From Canna indica (taxonomy: Eukaryota > Streptophyta > Magnoliopsida > Zingiberales > Cannaceae): a DNA stretch of 64,000 bases. Within the stretch, counting starts at the first letter, position 1, and the number at the start of each line of letters is the position of its first letter. Position numbers and translations under genes: made by a program. This document shows positions 54,254 to 64,000 of the stretch, piece after piece. The notes beneath the pieces were generated by a model. The model did not search any database and had not been told where the DNA came from. It saw only the letters and a list, made by a program, of their open reading frames with translations. The DNA is taken from contig CP136891.1 of assembly GCA_034359265.1 (NCBI GenBank), positions 43,888,001-43,952,000 on the forward strand, in the 5' to 3' direction.

Positions 54254-56064
54254 CTATTTTTCCTTTGCCCTTATCTTTCTTCGTGGAGATGTTGGACATT
54301 GTCTCCACCATGGTTTATACTATTAGTAGGGTTGTCCATTCGGTTCGAACCGAACCGAACCGAACCGAATTGGGCCAAACCGAAATTTTTTCTTTACCCA
54401 AACCCGAACCCGAACCCGAACCGAACATTTCCTAACCCGATTTAACCCGAACCGAAATAATTCGGTTCGGTTTGGTTTTCAACCCGAAAACCAAATTTTT
54501 AATTAATTTGATTAAAAATTAAAAATTAAAAATAATTATTTAATACTTATTTACTTAATTCAGTTAAAAATTAAAAAAATATATATTTTTTTAATTAATT
54601 CGATTTTCGGTTCGGGTCGGTTCCCGAATTCCGGGAACCGAATCCGAACCGAAATACAAATTTTGGTTCGGTTCGGGTCAAAGAACCGAACCTACAATGG
54701 TTGAAACCGAACCGAACCAAAAATTTTGGTTCGGTTTTTTGGTTCGGTTCGGTTTGAACCGAACAGTGGACAGCCCTAACTATTAGGGCGCTCAAGGCTT
54801 GCCCTTTACATAATGCACAAGTAGGTGAAACTGTCGAATGGTGCTCTCTCGAATGGGACCCCCTTTGAGGATGTTCTCTTGGAATGTATGGTCTGTGGGT
54901 ATTATTCCTTCATCTTGTGTCGCCTACGAATCCTTTGCCTTGAGAATTGTCGGGCCCCCAATACTTCGGTTTGAAGGGCGTCGTTTTAGTCGTATTCACC
55001 TATGAGCTGTAGCATTGGAGTTGTTGGATCCCCAAAATCTCGGCTTGTAAGGTGCCACCTTAGTGGTATTCTCCTCTAGGCTATAGTCGGTGAGTCGTTT
55101 TGCTGCGATCTTTCCTTTCGACAAATTTTGAATGTCTCTCCTGGAGTGTTCCTACTATGCCCATGGCTGCAGTTCTTCCAATAAGGTAAACAGTTGATCA
55201 GTCTTAGCCATGTCTAAAATGATAGTCAAGAACTTCTTCACATACTCCTGAACCGAATTGTCTTGACGAAGTTGTCGTAACTTCCGTCGGGCGATAAACT
55301 CTACATTCTCGGGGAAGAATTGTGCTTTCAGTTCGTGCTTGAGTTCATCCCAAGTGTATATCTTGGCTTGCCCCTTCTGAATTTAATCATACTTGGTCCG
55401 CCACCAAAGTTTTGCATCTTCAGACAGATACATGGTTGCAAAGGACACTTTCATATCATCATCAACTGTCTTCGTGACCTTGAAGTACTTCTCCAAGTCG
55501 AAGAGGAAGTTCTCCACCGCTTTGGCATCCTAGGCCCCATTGTAAGGCTTTGGTTCAAGAGCTCTAAGGTGGTGTTATGGTGCCTCATTCTGTCGTGAAC
55601 TGCCACTGCCCGAGTGAATCTCTCGGATTAGAATTTTGATTGTAGCCTTTAGCTCTGCTATCTCATCTTGCAGATGTTTGACTGCATCTTGAGTGTCATC
55701 ATATATGGAGTCCATCTAGCCTTGACTCCAAGAATTTTTGCGCGTCAACTATCTTGCCGACTAGGGCCATGCTGACCGCGTGAGCATCACACATTTTCTC
55801 CAACTCTTCGAGTCATTGGACAGTCGTTCTGGTCTATCTAACTGGTTGTGTTTGCGTTGGCTCTTCCACCAACGCTTCCTCCGGAATGGTCATTATCGCG
55901 TCGATGATGCCGCTCATTTCACCGATTGTCTTGCGACCCATGATTGGTCACAAAAATCTCTCCTGCGAGATTGCTGTGTGCCCCAACATCGTTTGTCTCC
56001 AACGACGAAGGCATGAGTCTGTTGACGATTTGTGTCAATTGCTTGCACCAAAGCTTTGCGAGCT
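54254..56064 (-). pseudogene. Gypsy gag (Retrotrans_gag), frameshifted, split by a MITE
   Basis: On the minus strand the N-part has MALVGKIVDAQKFLESRLDG (from about 55771). A heptad-like stretch AVKHLQDEIAELKATIK follows. The capsid core reads AVENFLFDLEKYFKVTKTV, then YLSEDAKLWWRTKYD, then FFPENVEFIARRKLRQLRQ and NSVQEYVKKFLTIILDM (about 55500-55190). The C-terminal part has a Lys/Gly-rich linker (KKDKGKGKIVASASHSGG) that would continue into the protease. Several stops and shifts are present (near 55700, 55565, 55530, 55383). The MITE sits at 54327-54778, just upstream of the linker. Confidence 0.75.
54319..54786. mobile_element. hAT-type MITE with GGTTCGGTTCG interior (element 54327-54778)
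   Basis: The flanks ACTATTAG (54319-54326 and 54779-54786) are a perfect 8-bp target duplication. The termini are TAGGGTTGTCCA and, inverted, TAGGGCTGTCCA. The 452-bp interior is almost entirely degenerate GAACCGAACC / GGTTCGGTTC repeats around an AT-rich centre, so the whole element is close to a long inverted repeat. Confidence 0.93.
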
Positions 56065-56070
56065 TGCCTC

Positions 56071-56084
56071 GCTCTGATACCAAC
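56071..56084 (-). promoter_or_regulatory. Primer-binding site of the short gypsy element
   Basis: The minus strand reads GTTGGTATCAGAGC directly after the LTR end: initiator tRNA-Met type. Confidence 0.85.
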
Positions 56085-56613
56085 TATCACGGACTAACTG
56101 TTTTGGCAGAAAATACCCGTGCGACTCCCTCACTTCCCGTGCGAGGCATCAACTTTAAGCCAATCTGCTTGGCCAATGTCGAAAAGTCACGAGCTCCCAC
56201 TTCACGTGGGTCGAAGCCTCTGAGTGCTTGGACACAAAAATATTGTTGGACCAATTGGTCGATTGCATGAAAATGCTAGAAAATGCTTGAACGAAAGCTA
56301 GAATGAAATATTAGAATGTGCCCAGGCTATACCTGAGTACTATACTTGTGGAGCCTAAACCCCAAGTGTCACCCCCAAGGTTTCCAAAAGCACGAGGAGC
56401 ATGATAAAATTCCTATGTTCTCACACCCCCACCGTCCATGCCACGCCTAGGCAAATGAGGTTGTTTGCCTAGACGTGAGCAAGAGTGGTGGGCAGTGCAC
56501 GAGCGCATTTTACAATGCATATTTATATGGATGCTCATGATGCAAAATTTACAATGCACGTTAGGGACCGTCTTGACACATACAGGACTTGACAACCCCG
56601 AAGGTCCCTAACA
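56085..56613 (-). repeat. 5' LTR of the short gypsy element
   Basis: 529 bp. The minus strand starts TGTTAGGGACCTTCGGG and ends AGTCCGTGATA (terminal CA mutated to TA). Confidence 0.88.
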
Positions 56614-56735
56614 GTATGCTTAAGTTTTCAAAAAATGGCATTCCTTTTGAAAAATTGATTTTGACAGTATATGTCTCTAAGGGAACTTTTGTTAAGGGCA
56701 GTTGAATAGGAAGTTGCAAGTACTATTGCAAGTGT
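56614..56735 (+). pseudogene. Tail of the decayed Sirevirus pol after the gypsy insertion
   Basis: It starts with the duplicated GTAT and continues GCTTAAGTTTTC as the sequence that would follow 52704. No 3' LTR of that element follows; it is cut by the Tork gag piece. Confidence 0.5.
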
Positions 56736-57003
56736 AACCCTGCAAAATACTCCTTGCAATTGCGCTTCTAGTGGCCATATTTACCACAATGGTAGTAGGT
56801 TCCATTGGGAACAACTTTCTCTTTCTTCTTGATATTGATCAAAGGTTTCACAGCTTTGTTTTTCACTTTGTTCTTAACAGAGTGTAACTTTGCCTCAATG
56901 ACATCTCCCACTAATGAGACTATGTTCATATCCTTCATAAGGTGGGACTCAGAAGTTTTTAGCATATTAAGAAGCTCGGGAAGCGAGTCGTCCTACTTGT
57001 TTA
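56736..57003 (-). pseudogene. Tork-type copia gag C-terminus (inverted piece)
   Basis: The minus strand reads MLKTSESHLMKDMNIVSLVG, then VKNKVKNKAVKPLINIKKKE, then the knuckle YHCGKYGH and KRNCKEY across a stop. It is closely similar to plus-strand 61022-61340, so the two pieces form an inverted repeat of about 300 bp around the gypsy remnant. The match begins sharply at about 57003 (AACAAGT...). Confidence 0.78.
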
Positions 57004-57774
57004 CCTACAAGAGTTTGATCTACCAAGGCTTCCCCTAATTGATTCTACGATCATAAACTCTTAATCTAACGATTCCTAAATCAATTAAGATTTAAAGAAA
57101 ATTTTGGCATGACCTCCCCTAAAAACCTTATGGTCGCCCGGTCCTAAATCTCGTGAAAACGTCATCAAAAATCCGAGAAAACTCATTAGCGAGAAGAGGG
57201 GAAAATAGATAATCAAGAAACCCAAGATTCGAGCAAGAATCAACGAGAAAAATCATAATTTCATCAAAAGGGGGGGGGGGGGTTCGGCCTCCAATAGATT
57301 GAGAGGAAAATCAATTAACGCGGCTCACCTCCAATAGGATGAGAAGGAAATCAATTGACGCGGCTCCATTCTCCTGTGACGAACCCGTGCTCTTGTGTTG
57401 CCCTTCCTCTCTGTATCTCCTCGCCCCCTTGCTGTCCGTGCGGCCCCTCTTGAGCCGTGCGGTGGCTTGAGGGGTTTATATATATATATATATATATTTT
57501 AAACAAAAATTACTTCAATTCCCCTCTCACTTAAACCCAATAAGCTACCTCTACCCGCATCCAATCTAAGCCCCAAATGAACTTGATTCTAACCCAACAA
57601 GAGTCCAGAATCCAATTAAACTATAAACATTTACATATAGAGAGCAATGCAACTTAAGAAGTCCTCGACCATACCTTCTATTCATGGTGGTCTCGCGACT
57701 CGACTCAGCTTGTCCTCGAAATGGCTCGCTGAACCAAACAAAAATAAATTTTATAAGTTCTCGGGTATTAGAAT
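57004..57774 (-). repeat. Probable 3' LTR of the chromovirus remnant
   Basis: It follows the purine-rich CTTTTAGAGGGAAGAT (minus strand, about 57792-57777) and starts TCTAATACCCGAGAAC, where TGTAATACCC would be usual. It contains a poly-G run at 57271-57283 and a (TA)n run at 57477-57497. No second LTR copy is available to confirm the limits. Confidence 0.5.
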
Positions 57775-57806
57775 CTTCCCTCTAAAAGGAAATTCATCCT
57801 TGAATT

Positions 57807-58822
57807 TTAGCAAAGTAAAGGACTTACCAGATCCTCAAACAAAGAGGGGTAACATTTTTTCATGTCCTGCTCCACCTCCCAAGTAACCTCCTGCCCAGAA
57901 TGGTGCTCCCACCTGACCTTTACCAAGGGAATTTCCTTGGATCTCAGCTTTTTGATCTGTCGGTCAAGAACCTCTACAGGTCTCTCCTCATATGGGACTG
58001 CTGTATTCACCTCTACTGCAGTAGGCTCAATCACGTGGGACTCATCTCAGACATATCTCTTTAGCATAGACACGTAAAAAACTGGATGTACTTTCTCCAT
58101 GCTAGGGGGTAGGGCCAACTCATATGCCACGGCGCCCCTCCACTTGAGAATAGGGAACGGCCCAATGAACCTAGGGCTCAGCTTCTCTTTCTTCCCAAAT
58201 CGCACTATCCCTTTCATAGGGGACACCTTTAGGAACACAATGTCCCCCTCAACAAACTCCACCTCTTTGGCCTTCCCATCTATATACATCTTCTAGCGAC
58301 TCTGAGCTGCCAATAATCTTTCTTTGACTAGCTTTACCTTCTCAACCACGACCCAGATAGAGTCATTGCCCTCCCCAGACCTCTTCAGCCCTGTCACAAA
58401 GTCCATGGTTATCTTCTCCCATTTTCAGTCAGGTACCTCTAAATTCTGAAGCAGCCCTGCATGCTTCAAATGTTCGGCCTTCACCTATTGACAGACTAGA
58501 CACTTCGACACAAATTCAGCTACTTCTCTCTTCATCCTTTCCACCAGCAATTTTGCCTCAGATCACGATATATCTTCGTGGCCCACGGCTGCATCGTGTA
58601 TGTGGAATGGTGGCCTATCTCTAGTACCTGCCTGCGAACCTCCGCCATGTCAAGCACCACTATCCTGTTCCTGAACCTCAGGACATCCTCGGAGTCAATA
58701 CCATAATCATCATCAGTGTCGCCTCTCCGGACCAGATCCTTAGTCAAAGCACAAAAGGCGTCCTCCTCTTGCATCGTCCGCAGCATCTCCACTGGTGTGG
58801 ACTGCACTCGCAAGTGCACCAC
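57807..58822 (-). pseudogene. Chromovirus integrase (core deleted) with chromodomain
   Basis: It starts with the zinc-binding part (YTMQPWATKIYRDLRQNCWW, then KCLVCQ) and the first core block KWEKITMDFVTGL with the first Asp. Right after GNDSIWVVV the sequence jumps to EKVKLVKERLLAAQSR, which normally lies well over 100 residues later. The second Asp and the Glu are therefore deleted. Downstream are GDIVFLKVSPMKG, GPFPILKWRGAVAYELALP and a chromodomain PVEVLDRQIKKLRSKEIPLV, then KVRWEHHSGQEVTWEVEQD (57930-57850). Stops occur near 58035, 58295 and 58430. Confidence 0.82.
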
Positions 58823-60217
58823 CAGAACCCAGAGTCAGTCACGGTCAGTCCTGCCCTGCTGTCTATGCACACGGCCAAATCACTAGCCAGCGGTCTCCTC
58901 CTAACTGCTAAGTGTGCCAAACTGCCCATGAATTTCTTGCTCAAGGCATTTGCCACCACATTTGCCTTTCCAGGATGGTGCATGATGGTGCAGCCATAGT
59001 CCTTCAAGAGCTCGAGCCACCACCTCTGCCTCAAATTCAGTTCCTTCTGGGTAAGCAAGCACTGCAAGCTCTTTTGATCAGTGTATATCTCACCAGCCTC
59101 GCCATAAAGTTAATGGAGCCACAGCTTCAGCGCAAAAACCACTACTGCTAACTCCAGGTCATGCGTCAAATAGTTCTTCTCGTGAACTTTCTACTTAAAG
59201 GATGCATAAGCTATCATCCTGACATACTGCATCAGGACGCAACCCAAGCCGACTCGAGGGTACAGCCAAAGCTGGCGCCGACATCAGGCAGTCCTTGATC
59301 TTCTGAAATATCTCCTCCCACTTCTCGTCCTACACGAACTCGACCTTCTTTTGAGTTAGGTGAGTCAATGGCGCCGTAATCCTAGAGAAGTTTTCCACAA
59401 ATTTCGTGTAATAATCGGCCAACCCCAAGAAGCTATGGATCTCCGTCACGCTGGTTGGCAGCCTCTAGTTCTGAACTGCCTCTACTTTTGCGGGGTCCAC
59501 TCTCACCCCTTCTCTCGACACCACATGGCCTAGAAACCCCACGCTCTCCAATCAGAACTCGCATTTGGAGAACTTGGCATATAGCTGATGCTCCCCGAGG
59601 GTCTCTGGAACCATCCTCAAATGCTCAGAGTGCTCTTCCCTGCTCTGGGAATAAATTAAAATGTCGTCAATAAAAATAATTACAAATCTATCCAGGTACT
59701 CCTTGAACTCTTGGTTCATTAAATCCATGAAGGCTGCTGGTGCATTCATCAGTCCAAAAGACATGACCAAGAATTCAAACTGGCAATATATAGACATGAA
59801 AGTAGTCTTGGGCACATCACAATCTCGGATTCTCAGCTGATGGTATTGGGACCTCAGATCAATCTTCGAGAACCATAAAGAACCCCACGGCGAAACACTT
59901 GGGTGTATGAAGCCCAAATCTAGCAGCTCCTGCAACTGTGACTTTAGCTCTCTCAGCTCGGCCGGTGCCATCCGATAAGTTGGAATGGAGATCGTCTTTA
60001 CCCCGGGCTGCAAGTCGATTCAAAATTCAATCTCCCTTTCTTGTGGCAAACTCGACAACTCCTCGGGGAAAACATCAGGGCACTCACAAACCACCTGGGT
60101 TCCTCTGACATCCCCAACCGTACCCCTGTCGTCCTCCGCCACAGATATAAATGCCAAGAAGGACTGGCAGCCACCTAGAAGCAATTTTCGAGCCTTCAGA
60201 GCTGAAATAACCCCCAC
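58823..60217 (-). pseudogene. Chromovirus reverse transcriptase-RNase H with a deletion
   Basis: RT starts with [20 protein letters not shown] and then [12 protein letters not shown]. It then jumps to [20 protein letters not shown], omitting the block that normally holds LCVDYR-x-LN, about 45 residues. [20 protein letters not shown] and the catalytic [11 protein letters not shown] (59670-59640) are present. RNase H is badly shifted, with [20 protein letters not shown] near 59440 and [20 protein letters not shown] then NALSKKFM at about 58990-58930. The enzyme could not function. Confidence 0.82.
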
Positions 60218-60724
60218 AAGGTCTCCTTTTCCTTCTCCTTGGAAGGTAAACTATGGCAATCCGAGTTTACCGAAGGTAATAGTTTTAGCCCTACAATCCA
60301 CTGACTCGAAATGGTTTGCCAGCCAATAAATGCCTAGAATTACATCAAGCTCTAGTAGTGGCAAAAGTGTCAACTTAGCCATCAATACATGTCCACAGAT
60401 GACCACCTCGTAGTCCCGAAAGACCGTCTCTACTAGTAAAGCATTGCTCGTAGACGTCAACACTACAAGAGGTACATCAAGTAGATAGGGTTTCCTCAAT
60501 AGTTTAGCAAGAAACAAAGCAGACACAAATGAGTGTGTGGCACCAGGATCAAATAACACAAAAGCTATAGCAAAACCAACAATAAGAGTACCTGTCACTA
60601 CTACCCTTGATGCCTCAGCGCCATCTCAGTTCATAGCAAACACCCGTGCAGGAGGCCTCTTTGAACCACTGGTCCATAGTCCCCTGCCCTGTGCTTGACT
60701 CCTCTGAGCCACAGAACCCATAGA
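60218..60724 (-). pseudogene. Chromovirus gag C-terminus and protease
   Basis: It reads VLFDPGATHSFVSALFLAKL (about 60560-60500), where the active-site triad D-S-G has become D-P-G, then LPLLELDVILGIYWLANHFE with the ILG motif. A linker to RT follows. The gag tail (GSVAQRSQAQGRG) begins at about 60720 and is cut by the junction with Tork gag. Confidence 0.78.
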
Positions 60725-62154
60725 CACTGTTGTGTTGCAACGACAACATGAAAAGATGGACACTAGGGTCATTCTCTCTCACCTCAAAAAGTTGTAAGGT
60801 GAAGAGATCCGGACTCCTAGGTTTGAGCTGTCAAAGCAACTCTTCCAGGCCAAGATGACGACAGGGACCCCTGTTGAAATCCATATCCTCAAACTAATCA
60901 ATTTGATCGAGAGGTTAGAGAAATTGGGCCTGAGCATTGATAAGGGGCTAAGCCAAGACTTAATATCCCAATCCCTCCCAGGGTCGATCATTTTCACAAT
61001 TTATAATCAACCACCACATGAACAAGTTGGATGCCTCACTTCCCGAGCTTTTTAATATGTTGAAGACTACTGAGTCCCACCTTCGAAAGGAAACAGACAA
61101 ACTCTTGTTAGTGGGTCGTGCCCCGAAAGGCGAAGAAGCGCTCTATTAAGAACAAAGCGAAAAACAAAGCTGTGAAACCTAAAAAGGAAATCAAGAAAAA
61201 GGAAAAGACTACTTCTAAAGGCACTTGTTTCTATTGTGGTAAAGATGGCCACTGGAAGTGCAACTGCAAGGAGTACATTGAAGAAGTAAGGCAAAAGAGG
61301 GCTTTTGGGCTTTTGAAGCCCCCTCCGCAGGTGCATTTGTTACTAAAATAAATTTATCGTTACATAATTCTACTACGAGGGTATTGGATACTGGTTGTGG
61401 TTCTCACATTTGCAACTCGTTGCAGGGGTTGAGAATAAGTAGAATTCTGAGCAACGACGACTACAACCTCCGGGTAGGCAACGACGCAAGAGTTGCAGCT
61501 TTAGCCGTAGGATCCTATTGTTTATGTTTGCCTTCTAGCAAGACCATTGAATTAAATAATTGTTATTACATTCCAATTTTAATAAAGAATATTATTTATG
61601 TTCCCTTATTACTTGAACAAGGTTATGAAATGTCTTTAAAGGGCAATTGTTGCAACATATATCATTCTAATGAGTTATATGGAACTGGACTCATTTCAAA
61701 TGGTTTAATGGTCTTAGATATAGATGATAATATTTTTCATGTTGAAATGCACAAAAGAAAAAGCGATAATTTGAACCTCACCTATCTTTGGCATTTGAGA
61801 CTCGGTCATATAAATGAGAATCAGATCAACAAGTTGTATAAAGATGGCTTATTTAACCCATTCGATTTTGAATCAATGCCAACTTGTGAATCCTATCTCA
61901 AGGGAAAAATGACCAAGTCCCTCTTCACCGGAAATAGTGAGAGGGCCGCTGAGTTGTTAGAGTTGGTTCACACAGATGTGTGCGAACCAATGACAACTCA
62001 AGCCAGAGGTGGGTATTCCTACTTCATCATATTTATAGACGATGCATCATGGTTTGGATATGTCCACTTGTTGAGACATAAGTCTGATGCTTTTGAAAAG
62101 ATCAAAGAGTATAGGGCTGAGGTTGAGAAACAAGTAGGGAGAAGTATTAAAACC
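60725..62154 (+). pseudogene. Tork-type copia: gag C-half, protease and integrase N-half
   Basis: It begins VLQRQHEKMDTRVILSHLKK, a stop, then RFELSKQLFQAKM and INLIERLEKLGLSID (UBN2/gag_2 type). The knuckle CFYCGKDGHWKCNCKEY lies at about 61227-61277. The protease has VLDTGCGSHICNSLQGLR (D-T-G intact, about 61384). The integrase zinc-binding part (LWHLRLGHINENQINKLY, then CESYLKGKMTK, with the first Cys of CxxC seen and the second replaced) leads to LVHTDVCEPM (first Asp). It is cut at 62154 by the CACTA element before the second Asp. The 61384-62163 frame is open for 259 residues. The gag part has a stop at about 60806 and frameshifts near 61060 and 61340. Confidence 0.85.
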
Positions 62155-62545
62155 CACTACTAGAATAACGAGCATCACCAACGGCTTCATATCCGTTGTT
62201 ATGTCGTTGTTAAAGATCATCAGCAACGGCTGCACCCGTTGCAACGAAGCCATTGCAGAAGATCGTGTACCTAATAACTTAACAACGGATCTGCAACTGT
62301 CACTCGCACCGTTGCTAATAATACTATCAACAATGGTTCCGCAATGGGCCATATCTGTTGTTGATACATTATCATCAACGGCTCAGCAACGAGGTGATGA
62401 TGTTGCTGCTATTTTTATCAGCAACGGTTCCACAACGATGGCTCGACAATTGCGGATATTGCCATCAGCAACAACCCATGCGCCGTTACAAAGCCTTTAC
62501 TTTTCCTAAGCCATTGATGTAGCTAATCACCAACGGCTTTGAGTT
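62155..62545. repeat. CACTA terminal and subterminal repeats
   Basis: Repeated ATCAGCAACGG, CACCAACGGC and inverse CCGTTGC units in both orientations. These are the expected transposase-binding sites. The unit differs from the ACCGACGGA of the CACTA end at 2839, so the two elements belong to different families. Confidence 0.82.
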
Positions 62546-62964
62546 TGCGTCCTAGGAATTACGATACACTTTGAGCAATGACTTTGACATGGATGATCAT
62601 GGAAAAGTCGTTGCTGATGACATTAATCTGTAACTGAGAAATTTCAAAATTAGAAATTTCCATTGATACTTTTATAACTTGAGACATATCTTAGACACTC
62701 ATACACACATCCATTCAAATGCACATACATTCACATACACAACACAGATACACCTAGATATACATCAAAATAATTATACTTATAATTATAATTATCCACA
62801 ATCGTATAAAAAATATACGAAATCAAAACTACCGTATCAACATGATACGAATCAATATATCCAAGTAACAAGTCATAAAACAAGTATCTTTAAGATATCC
62901 AAGTAACAAGTATATAACAAGTCAATATACAAGTCAATCAAGTCTTAAAACAATAAAAGCTCAC

Positions 62965-63987
62965 TATAACGGTGGAGGAAGGTAAGGATCATACGGCGGG
63001 GTCTGGAGTCCTTAAGTGTACACCGGCGTGGACTATGGATCTGAGTGTACACCATTGGACTGACCTATCATCTATCACAGCATGGCATGCATCTTAGCCA
63101 TCATCTGGCTCTAATGAGCCAGCATCTCACTCTGCCATGTGACTGTCTCCTATAGTGTCGATATCCTCCTGCTCTAATCATTAATCCTGGAGGTGGAGGG
63201 CCACTCAACGGGCTGCTGGAGGGGTCGGTGTCCCAAGTGGCCCGAGCACGGCTCGCGCATGACCACAATTAGTAAAGCCATAGACGCGGTCGTGGTCCTA
63301 GCCACCTGCAGCCTCGACCCACGCTCTTGCATCAAAGTCCTCGGGGGTGCCCCCGCGCTGCGTCACCATCTCCGTGTAGGCCTCCTTCACGAGTCTGGTT
63401 TTTGTTTCATATTTTTCCTAAAACTTAAATTATAAGTAAATAATGCATAATTGAAATAAATGTACTTACCATGATGACTACAGCGCGGGTGTCGATGTAC
63501 TCCCCCGCCCCAGGTCCTCGACGGTGAGTCGGGTCAAACACCTCCATCGGGGAGGGTCGCTTGATAGTCTCGTCTTCCATCATCGTCGTCTACATTTACA
63601 AAACAAATACATTTATTAGTACATAGAGTAACAAATCAAATATATAATAATTAATAAATAAGGTATAATACTTATCATGCGTCTCGCGTGCACGACAAAT
63701 GAAATAGATCCACCAGTGTAACTCGCTCCTCCTCCTGACATGCGATTTCTAGTCGCAATCCTAGATACCTCCTGCCATAGCTCGGTCGACCATATCGACA
63801 TGAGCTGATCCCAAATATCTGGAGTAATCCAATCGGGGCCGTATCCCCGAGTCTCCTCTATGTTCTTTACTTTTTTCTTCAGATGATTCATGTATCTTTC
63901 AAATAAGTACATCCACCGGTATTGAACGAGGCCACCAACTCGTGCCTCGTATTCCAAGTGTATCAATAGATGCTCTATCGAGTACAA
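62965..63987 (-). pseudogene. CACTA transposase 3' exons (DUF4218 end and Ptta/En/Spm domain)
   Basis: Exon A (63987 to about 63665, 5' part outside the window) starts with the DUF4218 end LIHLEYEARVGGLVQYRWMY then LFERYMNHLKKKVKN. It continues with a Transposase_24 (Ptta/En/Spm) block: ITPDIWDQLMSIW, then RNRMSGGGASYTGGS. Exon B (63589-63470) has acceptor TGTAG and donor ATG|GTAAGT and encodes IKRPSPMEVFDPTHRR, then GEYIDTRAVVIM. Exon C (63417 to about 62965) follows TTTTAG. It encodes TRLVKEAYTEMVTQRGGTP, a stop near 63300, more domain, and a low-complexity tail (MMAKMHAML, then PYLPPPL) with several TAG stops where Gln is likely. The gene is dead in exon C. Confidence 0.8.
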
Positions 63988-64000
63988 AAATTGTGGGAGG

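Larger units (their letters stand above)
52705..56613 (-). mobile_element. Short Ty3/gypsy element with gag and protease only
   Basis: LTRs at 52705-53230 and 56085-56613 flank about 2.85 kb read on the minus strand: PBS, gag, protease, a tandem-repeat tail and PPT (AAGTGGGGGAGAA, about 53231-53244). No RT or integrase is present. GTAT occurs on both flanks (52701-52704 and 56614-56617), consistent with a short target duplication in the copia tail. A MITE (54327-54778) lies between gag and protease. It resembles non-autonomous gag-carrying derivatives that borrow Pol in trans. Confidence 0.85.
57004..60724 (-). mobile_element. Chromovirus (gypsy) remnant with internal deletions
   Basis: On the minus strand the order is gag C-terminus, protease, RT, RNase H, integrase, chromodomain, then an LTR-like stretch (57774-57004). 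There is no 5' LTR, PBS or capsid gene; the left edge of the coding part at 60724 abuts Tork gag. The RT and integrase cores each lack a block. Stops are frequent. Confidence 0.8.
62155..64000. mobile_element. CACTA (En/Spm) transposon, one end plus 3' transposase exons; runs off the window
   Basis: CACTACTAGAATA at 62155 is the terminal repeat. The preceding ACC (62152-62154) would be the 3-bp target duplication. 62170-62545 is a dense subterminal array of CAACGGC, GCAACGG and inverted CCGTTG units. Coding exons on the minus strand point away from the window edge, towards this end. The element is inserted in the Tork integrase. The other end is outside the window. Confidence 0.88.

Noticed and set aside
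62679..62906. TH/IH-rich frame near the CACTA end
   Set aside because: It comes from AC/AT-rich simple sequence between the subterminal repeats and the transposase 3' end.

Overview
The window looks like nuclear DNA of a flowering plant. It carries long LTR retrotransposons of plant-only lineages (Sirevirus and Tork copia, Tekay chromovirus gypsy), CACTA and hAT transposons, hAT-type MITEs, and short intron-split remnants of plant or general eukaryotic genes. I see no bacterial operons, no CRISPR array, no rRNA or tRNA gene, and no intact host gene. The species cannot be fixed from the sequence.

Layout. 1-10 kb is the only part with host-gene material: a copia integrase scrap, a two-exon pseudogene of an unnamed plant family, one CACTA end at 2839, a long minus-strand pseudogene exon resembling the plant alpha/beta-hydrolase/CAAX-protease fusion proteins (6162-8303), and a SEC11 signal-peptidase fragment (9637-9886) lying between two arrays of the palindrome AGCATGCTGA. 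10.1-26.6 kb is one Tekay-type gypsy element (5' LTR truncated), split by a Sirevirus copia element in the opposite orientation (14961-22902) with a perfect 5-bp target duplication TGGAG. 27.4-35.7 kb is a cluster of related non-coding repeats of about 2.7 kb in direct and inverted order, two of them carrying hAT MITEs.

36.3-56.7 kb is a second, decayed Sirevirus that has taken several insertions. They are a rearranged LTR piece, a 10.4-kb gag-only Sirevirus derivative (40615-51004, target duplication ATGAA) that itself holds a hAT transposase relic (about 45128-48432), and a 3.9-kb gag-protease-only gypsy element (52705-56613) that holds a MITE (54327-54778). 56.7-62.2 kb holds two Tork copia gag pieces in inverted order around a doubly deleted chromovirus remnant. 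62155-64000 is the end of a CACTA element, with transposase exons on the minus strand, inserted in the Tork integrase and running off the window.

The elements act as nested layers rather than as a pathway, and the insertion order can be read from the interruptions. Nearly all coding regions carry stops, many of them TAG where CAG is expected. I found no convincing new biological system. The best leads are the SEC11 fragment between palindrome arrays, the gag-only Sirevirus derivative with its repetitive non-coding body, and the palindrome and hairpin clusters upstream of the LTR TATA boxes.
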